A stretch of 64,000 nt of DNA from Hysterangium stoloniferum. Lineage: Eukaryota; Basidiomycota; Agaricomycetes; Hysterangiales; Hysterangiaceae. The stretch spans positions 62,001 to 126,000 of the forward strand of contig WHVD01000026.1 in the NCBI GenBank assembly GCA_015178975.1, written 5' to 3'. The notes under the pieces were generated by a model that ran no database searches, was not told the DNA's origin, and was given only the letters and a program-made list of their open reading frames with translations. The position numbers and the translations under genes are program-made. This document shows positions 42,565 through 53,130 of this stretch, in pieces. Each line of letters opens with the position of its first letter. Position 1 is the stretch's first letter.

Positions 42565-43408
42565 ATGGAGTCTTTACAACTTGAAATACTCCCTTACACC
42601 TCACCTTTCTCACCGTCTCAACACTTGAGTGAAGTTTCATCCATCAAGGTATTCCAATCCAGACTATCTCTCACACTTTGACTGACAATCTTTTTGTCAG
42701 ACATTTTATAGACTAATCCTGCCATATCTCCCTATCCTCCGAGAGTCTTACTTTGTCTTCTCGGTTGCCATATACAAAGAGAAGTCAAAGGCGGAGCATG
42801 AATTCGCTGCCGTGGAGATTTTAGGTCCACATTCGTCGAAGTCGGTTCTAATCGTAGAGCGCACCCCTGAAGAAACTGCATGCAGTGGTACTTATCGCAC
42901 ACTTTCTTCGAACAATCTTGTGGGAGCAAAAGACACCATCATAAGTCTCGATGTACTCACTTTCGATGAAGTCGCCCGACGGAGGTCCGCCACGCTTTTA
43001 CAGTGCTTCGTATTTGATTCTTCCCCGGGACAGGGTACATTCCCTGCTGTCGACTTTTGTCATATCATTGCCAGTATATCAACATATAAGGATTCATACA
43101 CTCTCCTGGGCAGTTCTTGCTATTGGTTTGCAGGCATGGTCATGAAGATGGCCAAGGAATGCTTTCCCGTGAAACAGACCATCGGCAATGGAAACATTGC
43201 GGGGCGGTACAAAGGCATGAAGATTTTTGTTCCTGGACCAGGGGCCATACGTGACATCATGTCCCTTTATAATGCAAAGAGAAACGAAGAAGGATCCTCT
43301 TTTAAATATATCATTGAAGCTGTTCTAGTGATCACAGAGCAGAGGACGCTTGGCGAACTTGTGCCACCATCCCAGCAGGGAGGATTGCAGCCAATAGCAG
43401 GCATTTAA
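42565..43408 (+). CDS. A-family protein, intact intron-containing copy (A5)
   Basis: I do not recognise the function. Exons 42565-42648 and 42701-43408 give 263 residues. The 52-bp intron runs from GTATTCC to TTTTTGTCAG. The N-terminus is MESLQLEILPYTSPFSPSQH. Conserved features shared with four other copies are FVFSVAIYKEK near the start of exon 2, VLIVERTP, AKDTIISLDVLTF, RRRSATLLQC, DSYTLLGSSCYWFAGMVMKM, and GRYKGMKIFVP near the C-terminus. No signal peptide or membrane segment is visible. A gene D copy lies convergently downstream. The frame is free of stops, and the intron boundary matches the decayed copy A4, so expression is plausible. Confidence 0.78.
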
Positions 43409-44098
43409 AGAGTTACTTCTCCAGAAAATCGGCGTCCGACCTAATGCTACGTTCATTTTGTATCTGAGTAGGGATTGACTGTATCCGACTTCTTTTCTTA
43501 TCCTCCAATAAAGCTGCGAGTCCACATTGGGACATAAGTCATATAATACTACATTTTTCCCAAATCTTATAATTGTATCGAGGTTGTGCACGCTATGAAA
43601 GGAAATCGGCCATCGTGAAGGCAAGATTGTTACGAGTTTGAGGATTTGGATTTGGAAATGGCTGGCATCTCCTGACTGAGCGTGATACGAGATATATTTA
43701 ATCATTGAAAAGATTGGACAAGCCGAGGGGGGTCATCGGGAAAGGAGCACCGCCCTCAAGTGGTCTTGAACAATGTTGACGTTGACATGTGCACCGCAAT
43801 GATGCTTAGTGGATGGCGTATGTTCTACAGACACCGAAGTGTGCTTTCAAATGCCGAAATGCCCTAGAATATAAAGGATCACTGAACACGTGATCCTCTT
43901 CAATTCTGGAAAGTATTGGAAACTGCAAGTCATAATCCGGATCTCTTCTAGTCTTCAGAATAGTTGTAACGCTCTAGTTCAACTAGCCAAGACCTCTTCT
44001 GGTAAAACATAAGTGAGTGTATATTTACCTTCCTTGTACGATTGAACTCGAAAGAATATGTGGATTGCATCCGTCCTTCAGGGACACGCAAGGGGGTA
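43409..44098. repeat. 3' flank of A5, part of the segmental duplication
   Basis: Parallel to 25846-26460 with indels. It shares the same cctccaataaagctg segment (a possible polyadenylation signal AATAAA) about 100 bases after the stop codon in both copies. Confidence 0.75.
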
Positions 44099-44103
44099 GT
44101 AAT

Positions 44104-44396
44104 TGTTAGAGTATGATGATTACGATTAGTATTAAATCATACCTCGTATTGTGAATGTATTTTTCCGGTCTGGTTCACATGTGATTAGCTATATTTAGTT
44201 TAGTGTTCCCTTAGTTCCAAACCAAGTGCACAGACCATGTAGCTTAGTATATAGTTACATCCAGATGAGAGTAGGACCTCATCTGGAAACCTAGCTATAT
44301 CACCGGTTTACTTCTACCCGCTCAGTCCTTAGTGGCATTCGCTCCAAGTGCCGAGAGTCATCGCACTGTGATCCCCCAGGCTTGCAGATCCTAACA
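44104..44396 (+). mobile_element. Solo LTR (293 bp) with target duplication GTAAT
   Basis: Begins TGTTAGAGTATG, ends GATCCTAACA, and is flanked by GTAAT at 44099-44103 and 44397-44401. The paralogous region at about 26455 reads straight through (gggggtagtaatggctttcag), giving a natural empty site. It interrupts the last exon-like segment of gene D copy 2. Confidence 0.93.
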
Positions 44397-44401
44397 GTAA
44401 T

Positions 44402-45040
44402 GGCTGTCAGAGTAGCAATGGCATCCCTCAAACGAGTCAATGAGTTTTAAATCTCACCTCTAAAACCAGCCTTCAGATTCACATACTGTCCGCGTTTAGC
44501 AAAGGGTTAAGCAGCCTCCAAAGCTAGTTTTCAATATATAAGCGCCCGCATGAACAGGAAATGTGGTTATAATTAGTTTGACATTCCAAATATATTGGAA
44601 GGAACCTTACGTTCTTGATCGCAACAAACAAAATGCAAGACCAGTGGAGACCGAATGAATGTAGGTGTTATTTGGCACTGCATCAGTGCCCCTGGCGAAA
44701 TGCGTGACCACAGCAGGGCGGAATGGGACTTACGGGTGTTAGGTCTTCTGGGTTACGCGGGAAGAAGAATGGGAAAACCTCCACGACCCATGGTGTAACT
44801 TGACTTACATCTATGGGTGACTTGCGGGACAGGTTGAGCGCCATACCCCCGGAACATTTGACCCTCCCAAAGTATTTGTGGGCCAAATACTGTATTATGC
44901 GCCCTATTCCCGGAGGTGTGACTTCTAGCACGTCACGTATTTGCACTAGCTGTCTGGGACGAAGGTGTTTCCGTACATACAGACGTAACCCACAACCACT
45001 TGAAGAAACTGTTGCAACCTCACCGTGTGATAAGGAGAGC
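44402..45040 (-). pseudogene. Unrecognised gene D, copy 2, broken by a solo LTR
   Basis: Minus-strand readings include KHLRPRQ, QIRDVLEVTPPGIGRIIQYL, AHKYFGRVKCSGGMALNLSR, a GTAAGT junction, then VVEVFPFFFPRNPEDLTPVS and, in another frame, IYLECQTNYNHI. The order agrees with copy 1 at 26365-26870. The solo LTR separates it from the segment equivalent to TTPLRVPEGRLP. I cannot assign a function. Confidence 0.45.
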
Positions 45041-45049
45041 GGAGAGTAA

Positions 45050-46669
45050 ATTGGTCCAGATTGTTGGGCCTTGGTAGACGTGATGCCCGGCTTTGGCTCG
45101 GCTCATCGTTCCGAAAGCCGCCGTTGATCCGTGGGAAATATTACATCTCGGACCTATTTGCCATTATGTAAGAGATAGCTCCAATTTCTATAGAGGCGAT
45201 GCAACCAACTTCGGTGAATTACTAAGGACACAGTTATTACTTACCATATGTCCTTTTGCTTCTCGCTTAACTGAGGATTTATGCTGGGTATGCATGTTCT
45301 ATGTGCATTTGCTCAGTATATCATCATAGTCCGTCCTGTACCATGTTTATTTAATTATGCGCATTACCTTACTTGTTCTTTGACATAGTAGTGCTCTTGT
45401 GGCGAGACTGGTTCACAACCCGATTCCCGGGATATGGCCCATAACATAATGTTGTGTGATCCGCCCTATTCCTGGGATGTGAATGTGACCTATCAATACG
45501 GCTCGGATTGGCACCGGTTATCAACTCCCAGGTCAACTACTCCTACAGTACAGACTGCAAGGTAGACCCTGGATATTTGTTTCTTGTCGAGTGAAGAAAT
45601 CAAATTAAATATTAAGCACGCTAAGTCTGCGGAATGGAGCAACTGATAATTATTAAATAATGGGATGCATCGTGTGGCTGCGTGGCGTTGAGCTCCCGCT
45701 TAGCATCTGAGCCATCCATTGGGCAGACGTCAAGCGGGGTATTTCAACTTAATTTCTCTAAAGTCAATACATTGACCTTCCACATAATGTTTATACCACA
45801 ATGACGACCAAGTCAATTTGGGCGATACAGTCGCGACACGTCGTAGGGCTGTGTGGGTAAAAAATTGATAAACTCACAGCTGGCGAACCTGAATCTAAAT
45901 TCCAATCTCAATATCCCGCCAAACAGGTGCACTATCCCACTAATACCAATACTCCCCCGGAACCAGGTAGAACCCCAAATATGAAATCTGGGATGTGGCT
46001 AGCATGGCGGAATGATAGGGCATGAGCCAGAGATACTGAGATGGTAGAAAGAATGGAATATGCCCGCACGTAGCTGCTGGCACTCGGGTGCTTATTGTTT
46101 AGACAGCTTCGGGTTGGCCAGTGGGCGGGTAAAGTATGCGTTACCTGGATCGGCTGCCAGGAAATATTACCAAAGACGTGAGTGATAGTTCGAGAGGCTG
46201 GACTTTGTTAGACGAAAATGATCAGCATAATTAAATTTGTGGAATGAATAAGAATAAAGTAGAGTATAACCCCCATACATGAGAAATCTGCGCAATTTCC
46301 TAGCCCTTTCGTCGATCGAGTGTAGACAAGATCCGTAGGATACCCAAGCATGCAATCAAATCTCCATAAACCAATACTACAGGTTCCGATTTGAAGCTGT
46401 CATGCATTATCTGTAGTCATATCATACAGCCCGGCTGCATTTGAGCTGAAAGTTACATAACGACGCAGCAAGAATCGAGCCACAATAGCCAGCATGCGTA
46501 TATCACGGCAATCCCACTCAAGAAAGGGACATCTAAACACAAAATCACCTGGCGACGTTCACGTAGTTGTTTTCAGCTCAGAATTATAAAAAACAAAATT
46601 CAAGTATAAATACTACTTATTCCTCGACCCATCAGAAAGAGCATGATCCACCTCACTGGCACTCCCTCC
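45050..46669. other. Intergenic, no gene seen
   Basis: No frame with recognisable content was found on either strand over 1.6 kb. Short frames at 45093-45329 and 46167-46355 lack domain features and codon regularity. The right end is the 3' flank of the DMAC1-like gene. Confidence 0.5.
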
Positions 46670-47016
46670 TCACCCTTCTCTCACCTCCTCGAGTAACGGA
46701 ATGCCCCTCACAAGCCCTACCCCAAACAGACCTGCAAGTCACGAGTCACAAGTCGTCAGTCATCAATCAATCAATCTCCAGCCAGCCACCCCTCCCCAAG
46801 AAAAAAAAAAGAAAAAAAACACTCACCTAACCCCACCAAGCCCAAAATCCGCTTCGAAGTCCTAGACCCCGGGGCAACGGGCCGTGTCTGCCGCAACGCA
46901 TGGATGCCTAGACCCACAAGCGTGAGCGTGGATATGAGACGGCAGGAGAAACAGTCCTTTGGGGCCGTCCTGTCCGGGGACGACGACGACGACGACGACG
47001 TGGGGGAGAACGACAT
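46670..47016 (-). CDS. DMAC1/DMO2-like small mitochondrial membrane protein
   Basis: Two exons (47016-46827 and 46731-46670) joined across a GTGAGT...TTGCAG intron give 83 residues. After a Ser run encoded by a trinucleotide array comes DCFSCRLISTLTLVGLGIHA (Cys-x-x-Cys, then a membrane segment), then RPVAPGSRTSKRILGLVGLG running into a second short hydrophobic segment. This order matches the distal membrane-arm assembly component 1-like (former DUF4536) family, whose animal member helps assemble respiratory complex I in the inner mitochondrial membrane. I chose the inner ATG at 47016 because the family starts shortly before the Cys motif. An upstream in-frame ATG at 47088 is possible. It is transcribed away from the Mtf2-like gene. 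Confidence 0.72.
46978..47000 (-). repeat. GAC trinucleotide run coding for Ser repeats
   Basis: About seven GAC units on the plus strand, coding for seven Ser on the minus strand in the DMAC1-like N-terminus. The length may vary between strains. Confidence 0.85.
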
Positions 47017-47622
47017 GTGGGAAAATTTTCGGAAGGAAAGATGCCTCGCTTGGTCATGTGTGCCGTCACGGTGACGCGGGTCACGCACGTCACGCTCCTA
47101 CGTAGGCGGTGTTTTGAGGTGTGTATTGGCTCTAATTTTCAAGGCGAGGCGGGTCGAGTAGTTGAGCTTAATGTGGTGTTTTGACAGGTTTCTGGGCTAA
47201 TTTGAGTGTTTGTTGCTGCAGCTTGCAGCCCTGTTTCAGCGTCTAGGATTGCCGAGTCCAGTCATCGCAGCGGTGAAGGTCGGACGTTATAGTGGGTTCT
47301 CTTTGGCGTTTCAGTCTTATTTGATTGTTTCATTGACGATGTTGATTCGTTAGACCACCTTTAAACTCCTCCGTGGTACTGCTCCGAGGGTTTTGGAGTC
47401 TTGGTTGGCTGTTCTGCTGTCGTTAGGTAATTTGTGTTATTGCTTTCGACTCCTTGGTTTATTGATGAAATTACTTTATCAGACCTCTTTGGCACATTTC
47501 TGTAGTATACTTGTCAGCATCGAGGTAGGTTGCAGCCTATCTTATACCTACACAAGAAGGAACCACACTTCACTGTCAAAACGGAACCGACGACTCTATC
47601 ACCGTCGTGACAATCGAAGAAA
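47017..47622. promoter_or_regulatory. Divergent intergenic region between the DMAC1-like and Mtf2-like genes
   Basis: 606 bp between two outward-facing start codons, likely to hold both promoters. No protein-coding frame is convincing. No clear TATA box was seen. Confidence 0.55.
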
Positions 47623-49611
47623 ATGATCACACGACTCAAAAACCCCTGCGTATCAAAATGCATGAGAAGAATATCATCATGTTAGCTTAGACTTTGTCTG
47701 GTGCTCGGTAGACATTTACCACTGACACTGATACTCTCACAGCAATCAGCACATTACCATTACCCGCCGCTCTCCCCAAGACCAACGCCTCTTCTGCAGA
47801 AGACGACGACCACGCCAGCCCCACATCCAACACCGCCAAATCCCGTTTGGCCTCCTCATCGTCTCCCCCTTCCGCGTCGTCCAAATCACCGTCCAAGGCA
47901 CCCGATGACCCCTGGGCATCCATATTTGAGGAACTCCCCGTCCCGTCAACATCCACCTTTCCAGCTCACTACTTCTCCTCGAGACACCAGCATGGAGCGG
48001 TTATGGCTAGAGGACTTGTAGGTGGTACAAGGCCTGGACCGAACTTTTTCACGCCGAGTGTTCCCAAGTCCGGTGGAGGAAATGGAAGGAGAGGATATGC
48101 GACTAGAGCTGGGTACGCAGTACTGCTCGTCCAGCGAGGGAAGCGTCTGTCTTTACAATACTAACGACCCCTCGCACAGAGACACCCGCGACACGTCAAC
48201 GGACATCAACGCCTGGGAGCACATCTTCGAGGGGCTCGATACCCCCGCGACGTCTCCTTCTGCATTGCGCGACGGTCACGACGCATTCCCAACACGGCCG
48301 CGGAAGCTCCCACAGCAGCCCATGACGGCGTCTGAGATATCCGCGTTTGACAACATGTTTGATATGATATTTAGCGCGACGATGGAGAAGCGGCAAAGGC
48401 ATACGGCGGCGGCTGTCGCTGCCAGGACTGGGGCGGGCAATATGAAAGCGACCACGGCCGCAGGGAGCCTGGCATGGTCCAATACTGGGTCCAGCGCCGA
48501 CTCCAAACCCGTGTCGTCATTGGAGAGTCCCCATTTCCCGAGTGTCGAAGAGCAAGACGTGTTTGTAGATGGGGAAGCAGAGAGGGAGGTGGACGCCGGC
48601 CCCTCTGATGTGTTTGGACGGCGGACACACTCGAGTCGGATCAGACGGACGACGGAGATGGATGAGCTTTTTGATCGGCTCAAGGAGTCGGTTGATCTGT
48701 GTGGGACGGATTGGGAGGTGATGCAGTGGGCGGGGACGGTTCTGTTTCAGGAGGCACAACCAGCCGCGACCCCTCCGGATAGTGAGGCGTCGACACAAGT
48801 ACGCCTTCAATCTGAAACCCCCACACAAGCACAACAGCCCGAATCTCCCTCACAACAACAATCACAAACCCAGCCCCAGCTCCAGCCCCAACAAATGTCA
48901 ATCCCCCCACCAATCTACTCCCTCCTCCTAACCTACCTAATGTGCAAAATGCGCGTCTCGCACCGCAACCCGCGCGCCTCCCTCGCGCTCTTCGCACACG
49001 CCAAGCAGCGCAGCATCGCAAGCTACGTCTTCGGCTGCACCACGCCCGCCTACAACGAGCTCCTGCGCGCACGGTGGGCGATCGAAGGGCTCGGCACGGC
49101 GGCGGGGGACAACGAGGGGCTGAGAGGCGTGGAGAGCGTCCTGCGGGAGATGAAGGCCAACGGGGTGGGCTTCGATTCGTCGACGAGGGCGTTTGTCGAG
49201 GATGTGAGGAGGGAGGTGGGCAGAACGGGGATTGGGAGCGGGGTGGAGATGGAGATGGAGAGTGGGGTTGTGGCGCGGGAGCGGGAGTGGGAGGGCAGCC
49301 GTGGGTGGCCTCAGGCTGAGGAGACTGTGGGATTGGATGTTCATGAGGACAAAGATGGAGGAGAGGAGACGGTTTGGGAGGCGATGGTGAGGATTGAGGA
49401 GGTTTTGGCGAGCTCGAAGCGCAGGCGGAGGGGGAGGCATGATGGGATTGGGAGGGATGAGAGAGGGGATGAGGCGGAGGGGAGTGGAAATCTAAGCAGA
49501 AAAGACGGCAAGATGGAAGCAAGGAGGAAACATTGGGATGAGGAATGGAAGATGGAAGGGGGAGAGGCTGGGTTGGCTATTGGGGAGGAGGACCGGTTGA
49601 CTTTAGAGTAG
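47623..49611 (+). CDS. Mtf2-like mitochondrial transcription/RNA-processing protein
   Basis: Exons 47623-47680, 47743-48112 and 48180-49611 give 1860 coding bases, 619 residues. The N-terminus MITRLKNPCVSKCMRRISSS is basic and lacks acidic residues, fitting a mitochondrial targeting sequence. Two W-x-x-IFE motifs occur (DPWASIFEEL, NAWEHIFEGL), then FDNMFDMIF. A Gln/Pro-rich linker at about 350-385 precedes the conserved domain at about 386-490: PRASLALFAHAKQRSIASYV, FGCTTPAYNELLRARW and GVESVLREMKANGVGFDSST. The tail is long and Glu/Arg-rich. Yeast Mtf2/Nam1 links mitochondrial RNA polymerase to RNA processing and translation. The family call rests on the conserved domain as I remember it. 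The first intron has an unusual GTTAGC donor. The second has GTACGC and a CTAAC branch site. Confidence 0.78.
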
Positions 49612-50312
49612 GGTTGTTAGGCTCCTTGTAGTGTTCTCATAGAACAAACGGATTGGCATTTCAGGCAAAAGTCTGACTCCAATTGTCTAAATCTGGCTGA
49701 AATATTCCATGATTTCAGGCAGCCCGTCGATGTTGACGGCAACATCCAGGATCATCCTCACGCAGGGAACGGGAGGGCAAGAACCCTTGCTCCCCACCCT
49801 GATTACCCCAGAATGGTAATGATGGCACATTTAAGGTAAAATTTGAACTTACAAATCTTCTGCCCCATTAGTGATTCATTTTTCTTCTCTTCTCTTTGTC
49901 GCATGCCCTCTAGTGCCCTCTTGACAGGCGGAGGGGGGGGGGCATGTGGGATTACGGGGGGGTGAGAAAGGGACAGTCACATGCTCAATGCTCCCCATTC
50001 TGATTACTCCAAAATGGTAATGATGGCACATCTAAGGTACAATTTGAACTTACAAACCTTCTGCCCCATCAGTGATTCATTTTTTTTTTTCTTCTCTTTG
50101 TCGCATGCCCTCTGTGCCCTCTTGACAGGCAGAGGAGGAGGCATGGTAGGATTGGGAGGGATGAGAGAGGGGATGAGGCGGAGGTAAGCGGAAACGTAGG
50201 AAGAAAAGAGGGCAAGATGTAGGCGAGGAGGAAACATTGGGATGAGGAATGGAAGAGGGAAGGGCAAGAGGCTGGGTTGGCCACCAGGGAGGACCGGTTG
50301 ACTTTAGAGTAG
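49612..50312. repeat. Mtf2 3' flank with a tandem duplication and a second copy of the gene's tail
   Basis: A segment at about 49790-49935 (ccccacc(ct)gattac...cctcttgacaggc) is repeated at about 49985-50133. The second copy is followed by a decayed copy of the Mtf2 C-terminal coding end (50134-50312, equivalent to GGIGRDERGDEAEGS...DRLTLE). The same fused arrangement recurs near 57270-57582. Confidence 0.85.
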
Positions 50313-50932
50313 AGTCGTTAGGCTGCTTGTAGTGCTCTACATAGAACAAATGGATTCTTTGTAGACATCGATTAATGGAGTGGGAGGGACAGGCTACAGG
50401 TGTACGATGAAGTTTGATCTTTAGACTTTTTTCATCCTCACTGGCAAAGGGGTGATTCTGCGCATTGTTGAACAGGAAATCGTCCATCCTCTAAGGTACC
50501 CTCCTGTGGTCACTTGGTCTTCCGCCCCACCAGCCATTCATTTTTTCTCTTCTCTTTGTCACATGCCTTCTGTGCCCTCTTGATTTGACATTAACATTTT
50601 GGCTTTTTAGTAAATCTCACCATGATGACACTTGTGGGTCACCAATATATTTCGTGCTAGGCCATGTAGTTTTGTACAGTAGCTTAGTAATCTCAACGCT
50701 TTTAGTGTACCCCTTTGCGTCAACATGACAGTCACATGCTCAACAATGTTCGCAGATCTTGTGTTCAGCATCCATGGGTGGGCGTGCCTTCGAACATTTT
50801 CTTGTAGCTGGGGGATCATCTATCACGTTCTTGGTGGTTGAACGTTCCACGATGCATTTGATATGCTCAAATACATTATATGTAACCCGCTTGTTTAATC
50901 ACACGTGATCGCTATTTTTTAAGTCTATTGTT

Positions 50933-51317
50933 ATCATGACTTTTTATGGTAATGTCAGGGAGAGATTGACCATGACATGTGTCATTGACTTAGCAGGCAC
51001 CGCATACAATCTAGTGGGAGGTGACGCCGAGATCATGACTTTTTATAGTAATGTCGGGGAGATTGACCACAACATGTGTGATTGGCCCAGCAGGCACCAC
51101 ATAAAAAACTAGTGGGAGGTAGCGCCGAGATCATGACTTTTTTATGGTGATATCAAGATGAGAACAAGTGCCATTGACCTAGAGGCGCCACATACAAGCT
51201 AGTGGGAAGTAGCGCATAGAGCATATCTTTTTTTGGTAATGTCAGGGAGAGATTGACCACCAAATATGTGATTCACCCGCAATTGCCATATACAAGCTAG
51301 TGGGAGGTGGGGCTGAG
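50933..51317 (+). repeat. Minisatellite, four units of 90-99 bp, upstream of gene A1
   Basis: Units begin at about 50933, 51032, 51130 and 51220. Each has a(t/g)catgac-tttttatggtaatgtc, an aagattgacca-like middle and a cta-gtgggaggt end. The array ends about 85 bp before the A1 start codon. Only one rudimentary unit (near 61236) lies before A3, and none before A2. Confidence 0.9.
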
Positions 51318-51403
51318 AATAACATATTATTGACACCCAGCAAGCTACTTATAGTCCCCAGGTAAGAAAATGAACAGCCGTTCAAGAACGATAGACTTCA
51401 TAC

Positions 51404-52141
51404 ATGGCTTCCGACTCACCTTTTCCGATATCCTCTGACACCAGGGAAGTGTCTTGTCCTCCGACATACTACAAATTCATCCGCCAGGTCCTCCCCTTCC
51501 GCAGGGATGTTCACGTGGTATTCTTCATCGGCATATTTAAGGAGAAAAATAAGAAGGGGGAGCACGAATTTGTTGTTGCAGCTGTTTCAACACTAGGATC
51601 CGAGTCGCACCAGTCATTGGTCTTCCTAGTCGTGGAGCGTGCACCCCATCCGGTGTCTGTCATTGATGTCCACCGAACACTTTCCTCTCCCGATCATCAC
51701 GTCGAGGCGAGAGACACTATTTTTGCCCTGGAATACTGCAACTTTTCCGCATTCCTTCAACAAAGGTCTGCCCAACTTTTGCAGTATGTCAGTTTCAATA
51801 CCGCTCTCCTTGGCGGCCACTTCCTCGCTCTCGACTTTGTGCGCATTGTGGCCTCTATATCGGAATACAAGAAGAGCTACACCCTTACCGGGACCTCCTG
51901 CTACTGGTTTGCGGGGACGGTGATGGCGACGATCAAGGAGTGTCGCTTTCCTGTGGAGCATATAAGTGGCAGCGCTGAGGCTGCTGGGAGGTATTTGGGC
52001 AGGAAAATTTTCATTCGGGATGCAAATGAGATACGCGATCTCATCGAAATATACAACATTAAGAGGAGTGAAGATATCATTTTCCTTGAATCCATCTTAG
52101 GTCGAAGAAGGCTGCAGAAGACTAGGCCGGTGACATGGTGA
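51404..52141 (+). CDS. A-family protein, intronless copy A1
   Basis: 245 residues, single exon, unknown function. It starts MASDSPFPISSDTREVSCPP followed by TYYKFIRQVLPF, the point where A4/A5 have their intron. Shared features are GIFKEKNKKGEHEFVV, SLVFLVVERAPHP, ARDTIFALEYCNF, RSAQLLQYVSFNTAL, SYTLTGTSCYWFAGTVMATI, EAAGRYLGRKIFIRD and RSEDIIFLESILGRRR. There is no signal peptide. The stop follows directly on a GTGACATGGTGAGTAATG segment that can also be read as a splice donor. A2 and A3 are over 85% similar by eye. Confidence 0.75.
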   Translation: MASDSPFPISSDTREVSCPPTYYKFIRQVLPFRRDVHVVFFIGIFKEKNKKGEHEFVVAAVSTLGSESHQSLVFLVVERAPHPVSVIDVHRTLSSPDHHVEARDTIFALEYCNFSAFLQQRSAQLLQYVSFNTALLGGHFLALDFVRIVASISEYKKSYTLTGTSCYWFAGTVMATIKECRFPVEHISGSAEAAGRYLGRKIFIRDANEIRDLIEIYNIKRSEDIIFLESILGRRRLQKTRPVTW

Positions 52142-53130
52142 GTAATGTTAATCCATCTAAGCTTTTTCTCACACAACTCCGGTACCTAATGCAGATTGAA
52201 AATTAATTTAATGCACAGAAACACCATACAGTCTATGTTATACGGAAACCTTAGAGGATTTACAGGTGTTTAAGTTGGACTGAATTCTCGCATCCACAAC
52301 TTCATGTCCCGCCCCCCACTTCAGGGTGGGATTCTATGTTATACCTTACAGATAGCATTATTTATATCATTTTAGTATTGGTTTTTCCTGGTCTACAAAC
52401 TAGAATTCAGTACTGTCTCATGGACGCAATGGCATCTGCCTATGACGGTGCCCATAGGGAATTCTCACATGCATCCACAACTTTATGTCCCCTCACGGAC
52501 ACAATGCCATCTGCCGTATGACGGTGCCCATCAGAGTTGAGTTGGGGTTATGACTTAAATTACGGACAATTCCAATTATAGGTAAGCGAACTAGTACACT
52601 CTCGAATTCGCACGGCCACCGTCCGTGACTTCCTTGGATGCAAAGCGATGCAATCCATACGGTTTTTTGCCAATACCGCTGCTAACAGAAGCTTCCCAAT
52701 TGTCCGGTTTGGCCGTTTTGATTACATTGGTGTATAGGTTTCTTGTAACTCAATTCGAACAGCGGAGACAATATCTTGTTACTATCAAGTATGGCTGTGC
52801 AATAGAAGGCTCTTGGACGGTCATAGTACGTGACATCGATCCTGCTTCGACGCAAAAAATCCCTGTTTACTGGACATATGAAGACATAGGCAAACCGGGT
52901 GGTTCTTTACATGAATTTCTGATACTACATGGATATTGCTGCGTGTAAGATATACGAAAAGTGTCATCCCTTGGGCAGATGGCAGGATATGAAGTTGTGC
53001 ATGGATTTGAGAATGCAGCCCCAACTGGAACAACTGTAAATCATCAGGCTGTAAATTCCCCATCTGACCGGGCTGTATCACATTTCGGTGCGTTAAATTT
53101 TATTTTCATTCTACATTTGATATTAAAATA
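52142..53130. repeat. Conserved non-coding block C, copy 1 (between A1 and B2)
   Basis: About 1 kb that recurs at about 54920-55900, 58625-59450 and 62050-63015. It begins with GTGAGTAATGTTAATC, has a ctatgttatacggaaacctt segment, and ends attttcattctacatttgat followed by attaaaataatccac. It may be the remains of a gene downstream of A. The 107-codon frame at 52625-52948 is interrupted in all other copies, so I do not call it coding. Confidence 0.8.

Noticed and set aside
47393-47626. 77-codon plus frame between the DMAC1-like and Mtf2-like genes
   Set aside because: No family features. It ends within the Mtf2 first exon in another frame and is best explained as intergenic chance.
48680-49522. 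Long minus-strand frames (up to 280 codons) opposite the Mtf2-like gene, repeated opposite each B fragment
   Set aside because: Their Pro/Ser/Arg-rich content is the antisense of the GC-biased Mtf2 coding strand. The sense strand has the conserved domain and splicing.
52625-53081. Frames on both strands in block C (107 codons plus, 86 codons minus)
   Set aside because: The plus frame is broken in every other block C copy. The minus frames are conserved only as DNA and have no recognisable features.
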